Of a DNA stretch of 5,117 nucleotides, positions 1 through 4,388 are shown piece after piece. The DNA comes from an uncultured Burkholderiales bacterium (GTDB lineage: Bacteria; Pseudomonadota; Gammaproteobacteria; Burkholderiales; Burkholderiaceae_C). The DNA lies in assembly GCA_903871865.1 (NCBI GenBank), contig CAIQIL010000224.1:1-5117 (forward strand), read 5' to 3'. Under the pieces are notes generated by a model that saw only the letters and a list, made by a program, of their open reading frames with translations, searched no databases and was not told the origin of the DNA. The position numbers and the translations under genes were made by a program. Within the stretch, counting starts at the first letter, position 1. Every line of letters begins with the position of its first letter.

Positions 1-1
1 C

Positions 2-259
2 ACGCTCACCGAACTCAAGGAGCGTGACATCTGGGTGATTGGCACTTCCGACGACGCGCCACGCAGCTTGTACCAGGCCGATTTCAAGGTGGCCAGCGCG
101 CTGGTGCTGGGCGCCGAAGGCAGTGGCATGCGCCAGCTCACGCGCAAGCATTGCGACGAACTGGTCAGCATCCCGATGATGGGCGGGGTGTCCAGCCTCA
201 ACGTGTCGGTGGCCAGCGGCGTTTGCCTGTACGAAGCGCGTCGTCAGCGCATCGCCTGA
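2..259 (+). CDS. rlmB: 23S rRNA (guanosine-2'-O-)-methyltransferase RlmB, C-terminal part (5' end outside window)
   Basis: SpoU/TrmH-family enzyme that uses S-adenosylmethionine to methylate the 2'-OH of a guanosine in 23S rRNA (Gm2251 in E. coli) during ribosome assembly in the cytoplasm. Only the last 85 residues are visible, in frame from base 2 to a TGA at 257-259. They hold the C-terminal SpoU signatures: motif 2, [11 protein letters not shown] (visible residues 34-44), and motif 3, [17 protein letters not shown] (residues 57-73) with its conserved Asn67. Together these form the deep trefoil knot that binds the cofactor and makes the dimer. The protein ends in YEARRQRIA, as usual for RlmB, so the 3' end looks intact. 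TrmH and other SpoU paralogues share these motifs; RlmB is preferred because of the AEGSGMR and [15 protein letters not shown] forms. The N-terminal RNA-binding domain cannot be seen. It converges on the MFS gene, with only 26 bp between the stop codons. Confidence 0.9.
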   Translation, partial: TLTELKERDIWVIGTSDDAPRSLYQADFKVASALVLGAEGSGMRQLTRKHCDELVSIPMMGGVSSLNVSVASGVCLYEARRQRIA

Positions 260-266
260 GCGAGGC

Positions 267-309
267 GGCCTGCGCGCGCCCCAACTCAGCCCAGGCCAAG
301 CACCTTTTC
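267..309 (+). terminator. Weak candidate terminator for rlmB
   Basis: A perfect 6-bp inverted repeat, GGCCTG at 267-272 and CAGGCC at 292-297, encloses a 19-nt loop. It is followed after six bases by a short T run (TTTT at 304-307, then CT). It begins 8 bases after the rlmB stop and overlaps the 3' end of the converging MFS gene. The long loop and the spacing before the T run make it a poor intrinsic terminator, so it may be chance in GC-rich DNA. Confidence 0.22.
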
Positions 310-1494
310 TCGGCGAGCCTCCTGGCGGCGCTGCACCCGCTGGGCCCACAAACTCAGCGCCAGGGCCAGCAGCATCCAAGCCAGGCCTGGCCAGTGCAGC
401 GACGCGAAGCCCTGGTGCGCAATCACCCAGCCGCCGCCCGATGCGCCCAGCGCGTGCCCGATGTAGATGGCCGAGGTGTTCAGGGCCATCAAGGCGGGGG
501 CCAGCCGTGGCGACAGCCCCCCCAATCTGGCCTGTTGGCCTGAGTTCGTGGCAAAGCCGCTGAGCGCCCAGGGCAACAGCACCAGGGCCAGTGCGGGCAG
601 GCTGCCAGCCAGTGGCCACAGCAGCAGGCTCAGTGCCATCAAGCCCAAGGTGAGCGTCACGGCAGGCGCGGCGCCGACCCGGTCCACCATGCGGTTGAGC
701 ACCACATTGCCGGTCAGGGCCAGGGCGCCGAACCAGCCGAACATCAGGCTGATCTGCTCGGGGCTGGCGCCAAACACCTGGCGGTAGTAGGGCGCGGCGT
801 ACGCAAGCAAGGTGAACTGCCCGGCACTCTGGCAGGCCGTGACCAGCACCAGTGCCATCAACAGTGGCGAGCGGAACACCTTGCCCCACAGGCGCAGCGA
901 CAACGCCGGCGGGCGGATGCCATGCGGCAGCAACCGGTTCACCAGCACGGCGGCCAGCAAGGCGCCGGCCGCCACGCAAGCCATGGCCACGCGCCAACCC
1001 ATGCGTTCACCGATCCAGGCGGACAGGGGCATACCGGCCACCGAGGCGATGGACCAACCCATGAACACGAAGGTGATGGCGCGTCCGCGTCGCGCAGGCG
1101 TGCTCATGAACGCTGCCGTGGCAGCAGCCTGAGGCGTGAACACCGCGGCCGACAGCACGGTCAGCGCGCGGATGGGCATCAGCCAGTGGTAGTCGGGCGC
1201 CAGGGCCGACAGCAGGTGGCCCGCCGCGTACCAGAGCATCGCCCAGGTCAGCAGCTTGCGCCGGTCCATCTGGGCCACGCGCCAAGCCAGTATGGGGGCA
1301 CCCACGCCCATCATCACGGCGGCCACGGCAATCAGGCGGCCACCTTCGGTGACGCTCACTTGCAGGTCGTGGGTGATGTCGTTGAGCGTGCCGGCCATGA
1401 CCATCACGCCGCAGCCAATGATGAAATTGCCGAACAGCAGCGCCCAGTTGGCCGATCTGAGGTTCTGGCGTGACAGCGCGCGTTCCAACTCCAT
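286..1494 (-). CDS. Major facilitator superfamily transporter (DHA1/AraJ-like efflux permease)
   Basis: A 402-residue inner-membrane protein of normal MFS length with about twelve hydrophobic segments, roughly at residues 17-37, 52-72, 82-98, 104-128, 138-158, 166-188, 209-232, 248-268, 275-295, 298-318, 332-355 and 366-386. The cytoplasmic loop between TM2 and TM3 carries a degenerate motif A (G65 ... D77-R-R-K80). TM4 has the conserved Arg109 (PIRAL). TM5 has an antiporter-type motif C (G146 ... G154-M-P156) followed by GERMGWR, the arrangement seen in AraJ-type proton-coupled drug or sugar exporters. The C-terminus is basic and cytoplasmic (QRVQRRQEARREK). The ATG at 1494 lies 12 bp after the stop of the dehydrogenase gene, with only a weak upstream AGG, so translation probably depends on the shared transcript. 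The substrate cannot be read from sequence; an exporter is more likely than an importer on family grounds. No truncation or frameshift is seen. Confidence 0.9.
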   Translation of the reverse strand: MELERALSRQNLRSANWALLFGNFIIGCGVMVMAGTLNDITHDLQVSVTEGGRLIAVAAVMMGVGAPILAWRVAQMDRRKLLTWAMLWYAAGHLLSALAPDYHWLMPIRALTVLSAAVFTPQAAATAAFMSTPARRGRAITFVFMGWSIASVAGMPLSAWIGERMGWRVAMACVAAGALLAAVLVNRLLPHGIRPPALSLRLWGKVFRSPLLMALVLVTACQSAGQFTLLAYAAPYYRQVFGASPEQISLMFGWFGALALTGNVVLNRMVDRVGAAPAVTLTLGLMALSLLLWPLAGSLPALALVLLPWALSGFATNSGQQARLGGLSPRLAPALMALNTSAIYIGHALGASGGGWVIAHQGFASLHWPGLAWMLLALALSLWAQRVQRRQEARREKVLGLG

Positions 1495-1506
1495 CGCGCG
1501 CCTGGC

Positions 1507-2514
1507 TCAGTGCTGCACGCGCAGGGCTTCGGGGTTGACGATGTGGGTGGGCTGACCCGCCATGAAGTTCAGCAGGTTGTCGAAAGCGATGCTGAAGTTC
1601 TGCTCGTAACTGTCTTGTTCGACGAAGCCGATGTGCGGTGTGCACACAGCGTTCTCCAGGCGCAGCAGCGGGTGCCCCTGCAGGATGGGTTCGCTCTCGA
1701 ACACGTCGATGGCCGCCAGGCCCGGGCGGCCGCGGTTGAGCGCCATCACCAGGGCGTTGTCTTGGAGGAGCTCTGCGCGGGAGGTGTTGACGAACAGCGC
1801 GGTCGGCTTCATGCGGCTGAGGTCTTCCAGGGTGATCATGCCGCGCGTGGTGTCGCTGAGTCGCAGGTGCAGGCTCAACACGTCACAGGCCTCGAAAAAG
1901 GCCTCCCGCGAAGGGGCAGGGATGAAGCCGTCGGCTTGGGCCTTGGCGCGCGAGGCTTCGCTGCCCCACACCGTCACGTGCATGCCAAAGGCTTTGCCAT
2001 AGTTGGCCACCAGTTGACCCACCTGGCCGTAGCCCCAGATGCCCAGGGTTTTGCCGCGCAACTGCACGCCCAAGCCGAAATTGCTGGGCATGGACGCCGA
2101 TTTCAGCCCGGACTGCTGCCAGGCCCCGTGCTTGAGGTTGCCGATGTACTGCGGCAGGCGGCGCATGGCGGCCATCACGAGGGCCCAGGTCAGCTCGGCC
2201 GGTGCCACGGGCGGCCCTTCGCAATGCGCGACGGCGATGCCCAGTCGCGTGCAGGTGTCGATGTCGATGTGCGGGCCCAGCGGGCCGATCTGGCAGATCA
2301 GGCGCAGTTTGGGGAGTTTTTCCAGCAAGGCCTTGGGAAACTGCGTGCGTTCGCGGATGGCGACCAGCACTTCGGCGTCGCGCAAGCGAACGGCCAACTG
2401 GCCAGTGCCTTTGACGGTGTTGGTGAAGACTTTGGCGGACAGGCCGTCGAGCTTGGCGGCGCAGCGCAACTTGCGCACCGCGTCCTGGTAGTCGTCCAAA
2501 ATGATGATGTTCAT
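1507..2514 (-). CDS. D-2-hydroxyacid dehydrogenase, phosphoglycerate-dehydrogenase-like
   Basis: Member of the D-isomer-specific 2-hydroxyacid dehydrogenase family (PGDH-like branch), which interconverts D-2-hydroxyacids and 2-ketoacids with NAD(P)H in the cytoplasm. Numbered from the chosen ATG (335 aa): the N-terminal substrate domain starts MNIIILDDYQDAVRKL; the Rossmann motif G-Y-G-Q-V-G is at 161-166; the catalytic triad fits Arg246 (NTSRAELL), Glu275 (DVFESEP) and His294 (TPHIG). After the second Rossmann strand (VTVWGSEASR) there is no acidic residue at the position expected for strict NAD preference, and Arg189 follows, so NADP use is possible (inference). An ATG 27 bp upstream (2541) would add MGSWIAHSP. 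I prefer 2514 because MNIIILDDYQDAVRKL is the typical family N-terminus; neither start has a clear ribosome binding site. There is no C-terminal ACT domain, so it is not a full-length regulated SerA. The MFS gene follows 12 bp downstream, and the pair is probably one operon. The physiological substrate is unknown. Confidence 0.9.
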   Translation of the reverse strand: MNIIILDDYQDAVRKLRCAAKLDGLSAKVFTNTVKGTGQLAVRLRDAEVLVAIRERTQFPKALLEKLPKLRLICQIGPLGPHIDIDTCTRLGIAVAHCEGPPVAPAELTWALVMAAMRRLPQYIGNLKHGAWQQSGLKSASMPSNFGLGVQLRGKTLGIWGYGQVGQLVANYGKAFGMHVTVWGSEASRAKAQADGFIPAPSREAFFEACDVLSLHLRLSDTTRGMITLEDLSRMKPTALFVNTSRAELLQDNALVMALNRGRPGLAAIDVFESEPILQGHPLLRLENAVCTPHIGFVEQDSYEQNFSIAFDNLLNFMAGQPTHIVNPEALRVQH

Positions 2515-2622
2515 GGGGCTGTGGGCGATCCAGCTGCCCATTGTGCAACGCTTGCGCGCTCGAACGTGTGCGCGGTGTTGCGCGATGTGAGCATCGGTGT
2601 CGTGCGAGCTCGGCTCAGGCGC
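2515..2622 (-). other. Intergenic gap between the unknown protein gene and the dehydrogenase
   Basis: This 108-bp stretch would carry any promoter of the dehydrogenase-MFS pair. Read on the minus strand it has a CACAAT hexamer around 2540-2545 that could act as a -10, but no TTGACA-like partner at 16-18 bp. TTGCGCG occurs twice on the plus strand, near 2552 and 2579. There is no convincing terminator after the unknown gene, so read-through from upstream is possible. Confidence 0.3.
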
Positions 2623-3147
2623 TCACCAGGTCGTGACTTTGCCGCGGCTGTCGTCGCTGCGGCGCGATGCGCGCACCGGGAAGTGGCTGTCCAGGGCGTC
2701 CAGGCGCAACTGGGCTTCCATTTGTCCGCGGTGCACCGAGATGACCTTGAAGACATCGGCGCGCAGGTGCCAGAGCTCCCGCAGCGATCGGGCGGTGCTG
2801 ATCTGGTCGCGCACATGGTTGGCCCGCAGGGATTGCAAATCCCACAGCGAGGCGATGAATTCGGACTGGATGCCGCGCAGGCCCGAGGCGGGCGCCAGCG
2901 CACGTGGGGCTTCGTCCATGTCCCACAGCCAGCGCCAGAAGCGCTGCGCCCAGACCACGCCGACCGGGGCGCTGCGCGCGAACCGGGAGGGCGGCGCAAC
3001 TTCGTGTCGGCGAAGCGTGGCATCGAGCGCGCCATGGGCGGACACCGCTTCTGCGGCGCCCGGCTTGACGGACGTCAGCACCGCACGCTTGTGGGCATGG
3101 GTGTCGATGTGCGCGGATTCGTCGTTGGAAAAAAAGAAGGAAGCCAT
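2623..3147 (-). CDS. Hypothetical protein, 174 aa, unknown function
   Basis: I do not recognise this protein. The ATG at 3147 is chosen because GAGGG lies about five bases upstream on the minus strand, a good ribosome binding site; the frame stays open upstream to 3414, but that stretch is Arg/Pro-rich and overlaps bfd. The product is soluble, with no signal peptide or membrane segment. It begins MASFFFSNDES, then His-rich DTHAHK (15-20), and an Ala-rich, probably disordered stretch to about 60. A Trp-rich patch, WAQRFWRWLWDMDEAP (66-81), comes next. A predicted helical core with regular charged and leucine positions (about 91-151, including SEFIASLWDLQSLRANHVRD) precedes a basic tail, RASRRSDDSRGK. 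No Cys residues or metal-binding motif are seen, so a redox role like that of bfd is not suggested. It lies 134 bp downstream of bfd and 108 bp upstream of the dehydrogenase, on the same strand. Codon use and GC look like the neighbours, so it is probably a real gene restricted to related bacteria. Confidence 0.72.
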   Translation of the reverse strand: MASFFFSNDESAHIDTHAHKRAVLTSVKPGAAEAVSAHGALDATLRRHEVAPPSRFARSAPVGVVWAQRFWRWLWDMDEAPRALAPASGLRGIQSEFIASLWDLQSLRANHVRDQISTARSLRELWHLRADVFKVISVHRGQMEAQLRLDALDSHFPVRASRRSDDSRGKVTTW

Positions 3148-3281
3148 GTCGCCCTCGCTGCGCGGTGATGCTCGCGCTGTCAGCTCTGTCTTGTGGACAT
3201 CGGCCATCCTAGGCCGAGCTTGAGGGCGTGATCTGGCGAAGAGAGGGGGGAAACCAGCGGAGACCGGCTGCCCGAGCCGCG
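3148..3281 (-). other. Intergenic gap between bfd and the unknown protein gene
   Basis: A 134-bp stretch. Just after the bfd stop there is a 5-bp hairpin (CGGCT 3265-3269 with AGCCG 3275-3279, 5-nt loop), followed on the minus strand by a pyrimidine tract rather than a T run, so termination here would be weak. Further on, CGGCC 3201-3205 pairs with GGCCG 3212-3216 around a 6-nt loop. A minus-strand TAGGAT overlapping this second hairpin could be a -10 for the 174-residue gene, but no good -35 accompanies it. Confidence 0.3.
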
Positions 3282-3521
3282 TCAGGCGGTCAGGGCAGGG
3301 TGCCAGCGCACTGGCCGGGCTTCGGTCTGGGCGCTGCTGGCGGCGCGGGCGTCGGCCACAACCTGGGCCGCGGCCATGACCTGGCGGGCGCAGTCCTCGC
3401 AGCAGCCGCAGCATGTGGCCACGCGGGTGGTGCTCTGCAGGGCCTCGAATGAGGTGCAGCCCCCCTGGACTTCGGCAACGATGGCGCGATCAGAAACGCC
3501 GTGGCAAACACACACGATCAT
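3282..3521 (-). CDS. bfd: Bacterioferritin-associated ferredoxin Bfd
   Basis: A small [2Fe-2S] protein (79 aa) that docks on bacterioferritin and passes electrons to its haem, so that stored ferric iron is reduced and released. The product starts MIVCVCHGVSD. Cys4, Cys6, Cys38 and Cys41 occupy the same positions as the four cluster ligands of E. coli Bfd (64 aa), in the Bfd pattern C-x-C ... C-x-x-C. Four further cysteines (22, 37, 40, 44) make the second half unusually Cys-rich (TCCGCCEDC). The last 25 or so residues are an Ala-rich tail beyond the fold. The ATG at 3521 places the first cysteine at residue 4 as in the family, but has no clear Shine-Dalgarno sequence upstream. It lies 123 bp downstream of bfr on the same strand, yet has its own promoter overlapped by a Fur box, so iron starvation should derepress it. 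NirB/NasA-type BFD-like domains share the motif, but the size and the bfr neighbour favour Bfd. Confidence 0.92.
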   Translation of the reverse strand: MIVCVCHGVSDRAIVAEVQGGCTSFEALQSTTRVATCCGCCEDCARQVMAAAQVVADARAASSAQTEARPVRWHPALTA

Positions 3522-3568
3522 GGCGGCACGCGGGGCGACGAAGCGCCCGTGGAACTCACATGCTGTGC

Positions 3569-3597
3569 ATTATGTAATGAGAATGATTCGCATGCAA
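3569..3597 (-). promoter_or_regulatory. Sigma-70-type promoter of bfd
   Basis: On the minus strand, TTGCAT (3597-3592) and CATAAT (3574-3569) are separated by exactly 17 bp, giving 4/6 and 5/6 matches to the -35 and -10 consensus. The predicted start of transcription is near 3562, leaving a leader of about 40 nt before the bfd ATG at 3521. The spacer coincides with the Fur-box match. Confidence 0.68.
3575..3593 (-). promoter_or_regulatory. Fur box (ferric uptake regulator operator) over the bfd promoter
   Basis: The plus strand reads TAATGAGAATGATTCGCAT (minus strand ATGCGAATCATTCTCATTA). This is the three-hexamer, partly palindromic AT-rich pattern of proteobacterial Fur boxes (consensus GATAATGATAATCATTATC), and it stands out from GC-rich surroundings. 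It fills the 17-bp spacer of the bfd promoter and enters the -35, so bound Fe-Fur would block RNA polymerase. The position and sequence are seen; repression by iron is inferred from known Fur behaviour. Confidence 0.8.
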
Positions 3598-3609
3598 GTG
3601 GCGTGCAAT

Positions 3610-3634
3610 CCCCGCCCCAGGAACAGGGGCAGGG
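3610..3634 (-). terminator. GC-rich hairpin between bfr and bfd, possible terminator
   Basis: On the minus strand, CCCTGCCCC (3634-3626) pairs with GGGGCGGGG (3618-3610): a 9-bp stem containing one G-U pair around a 7-nt loop (TGTTCCT). It starts 10 bases after the bfr stop and ends just upstream of the bfd -35. No T run follows, so it is not a canonical intrinsic terminator; it could slow or stop polymerase or protect the bfr mRNA 3' end. Confidence 0.45.
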
Positions 3635-3644
3635 CCGGCGCGCA

Positions 3645-4124
3645 TCAGCTCGCCACGTCGCCCATGATGGATTGCAGGTAGTTCGCCTCGCCGACCTTGC
3701 CCAGCAGGTCGATCTGGGTTTCGAGGAAGTCGATGTGCTCTTCGGTGTCATCGAGGATGTGCTGCAGCAGATCGCGCGAGACATAATCGCGCACCGATTC
3801 GCAATGGGCGATGCCGTCCTTGACGGTGGCTTGTGCAGCGGTTTCCAGTTGCAGGTCGCACTTGAGGATCTCGGGCACGCTCTCGCCGATCAGCAGCTTG
3901 CCCAGCGCCTGCAGGTTGGGCAGGCCGTCGAGCGTGAAGATGCGCTCCATGAGCTTGTCGGCGTGCTTCATCTCGCCGATGGACTCTTCGTACTCCTTCT
4001 TGGCCAGCTTGTCGAAACCCCAGTGCTTGAGCATGCGGTAGTGCAGGAAGTACTGGTTGGTGGCGGTCAGCTCGTTCTTCAACTGGGCATTGAGCAGCTC
4101 GATGACCTTGGCGTCGCCTTGCAT
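3645..4124 (-). CDS. bfr: Bacterioferritin Bfr
   Basis: A 159-residue ferritin-like subunit (E. coli Bfr is 158) that assembles into a 24-mer with haem at the two-fold interfaces, oxidises Fe(II) and stores the mineral in the cytoplasm. MQGDAKVIELLNAQLKNELTATNQYF is a typical Bfr N-terminus, and the protein aligns with E. coli Bfr without gaps. Ferroxidase ligands Glu18, Glu51, His54, Glu94 and His130 are present, as is the axial haem ligand Met52 (EMKHAD). Three positions differ: residue 127, a Glu ligand in E. coli, is Thr (DDTEEH); residues 46 and 50, His and Asp at the E. coli inner-surface iron site, are Glu and Gly. The reading frame is open further upstream (to 4253), but the ATG at 4124 has AAGGA about six bases before it and matches the family start. 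bfd follows downstream as its functional partner; carA diverges upstream. No Fur box is seen before it. Confidence 0.95.
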   Translation of the reverse strand: MQGDAKVIELLNAQLKNELTATNQYFLHYRMLKHWGFDKLAKKEYEESIGEMKHADKLMERIFTLDGLPNLQALGKLLIGESVPEILKCDLQLETAAQATVKDGIAHCESVRDYVSRDLLQHILDDTEEHIDFLETQIDLLGKVGEANYLQSIMGDVAS

Positions 4125-4157
4125 GGGGATCCTTTTTGTGCGGTGAAACTGCCAACG

Positions 4158-4186
4158 ATTGTGGACCAGCGTGACCCGATTGTGAA
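4158..4186 (-). promoter_or_regulatory. Candidate bfr promoter
   Basis: On the minus strand, TTCACA (4186-4181) lies 17 bp before CACAAT (4163-4158), giving 5/6 and 4/6 matches to the sigma-70 -35 and -10 hexamers. Transcription would start near 4151, leaving a leader of about 27 nt that contains the AAGGA ribosome binding site. No Fur-box-like sequence overlaps it, unlike at bfd. Confidence 0.45.
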
Positions 4187-4229
4187 CACCATGACAGTGA
4201 CAGGACACACGGGTGTAGGCCACATCGGC

Positions 4230-4235
4230 TATACT
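4230..4235 (+). promoter_or_regulatory. Candidate -10 element for carA
   Basis: TATACT matches the -10 consensus at 5 of 6 positions in a GC-rich context. No recognisable -35 hexamer lies 15-19 bp upstream, and the TG of an extended -10 is missing, so an activator or a non-consensus -35 would be needed. The predicted start site is near 4242. Confidence 0.4.
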
Positions 4236-4323
4236 CCTAAGGTTTACCCGCAACCACCCCCCGCCCGGTCACACCCCTCGTTTCCTTCACTGGAGTCGAT
4301 CCTGTCACGCCCCTGCCACGCCT

Positions 4324-4370
4324 TTGTGCGTCGCGGTTCAGGCTGATGGCAAAGAGCCGGGCGCGCACAA
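4324..4370 (+). promoter_or_regulatory. Stem-loop in the carA leader
   Basis: TTGTGCG (4324-4330) and CGCACAA (4364-4370) form a perfect 7-bp stem, extendable by one G-U pair (4331/4363). The loop can hold a smaller hairpin, GGCT 4341-4344 with AGCC 4355-4358. The structure ends six bases before the GGAGA ribosome binding site (4376-4380), so it could affect carA translation. Pairing is seen; a regulatory role is inference. Confidence 0.35.
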
Positions 4371-4384
4371 CAAACGGAGAATGA
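4346..4384 (+). CDS. Possible 12-codon upstream ORF in the carA leader
   Basis: ATG at 4346 opens a short frame encoding [12 protein letters not shown], with a TGA at 4382-4384 that lies just past the GGAGA ribosome binding site of carA and four bases before its GTG start. Such an arrangement could couple carA translation to the leader. The AGG upstream of this ATG (4340-4342) is only three bases away, too close for efficient initiation, so it may be chance. Confidence 0.18.
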   Translation: MAKSRARTTNGE

Positions 4385-4388
4385 ACCC

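Larger units (their letters stand above)
4125..4388. promoter_or_regulatory. Divergent bfr/carA regulatory region
   Basis: This 264-bp stretch has no gene. The left part holds the bfr leader and candidate promoter. A tandem TGACAG TGACAG (4192-4203) sits between the two sets of promoter elements. On the plus strand GGCTATACT provides a likely carA -10 (4230-4235). The rest (4236-4388) would be a carA leader of about 147 nt, C-rich in its first half and capable of folding near the ribosome binding site. I see no arginine box and no pyrimidine-repeat slippage site like those at E. coli carAB. Confidence 0.5.

Noticed and set aside
922..1473. His/Gln/Gly-rich plus-strand frame opposite the MFS gene
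   Set aside because: Its composition is that of a reverse-strand shadow of a transmembrane protein, and the MFS frame explains the region.
2515..2541. Alternative start of the dehydrogenase adding nine residues
   Set aside because: The family N-terminus fits the ATG at 2514. Because neither start has a clear ribosome binding site, the longer form cannot be fully excluded.
1510..3168. Long plus-strand open frame (552 codons) opposite the dehydrogenase and the unknown gene
   Set aside because: It is antisense to a dehydrogenase with clear catalytic motifs. Its product has no recognisable domain. Long antisense frames are expected in GC-rich genes with strong third-position bias.
3265..3279. 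Five-bp hairpin after the bfd stop as a terminator
   Set aside because: The stem is short and is followed by C-rich rather than T-rich sequence. It is noted only under the intergenic entry.
3148..3414. Upstream extension of the 174-residue gene
   Set aside because: It is Arg/Pro-rich, overlaps bfd and is not supported by a ribosome binding site. The ATG at 3147 has GAGGG upstream.
4125..4253. Upstream extension of the bfr frame (43 extra residues)
   Set aside because: The ATG at 4124 has a good AAGGA site and gives the standard 159-residue Bfr. The extension covers the candidate promoter.
3501..4346. Plus-strand open frame (281 codons) opposite bfd and bfr
   Set aside because: It is antisense to bfr, whose protein matches the family end to end. 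It has no ribosome binding site or recognisable domain.
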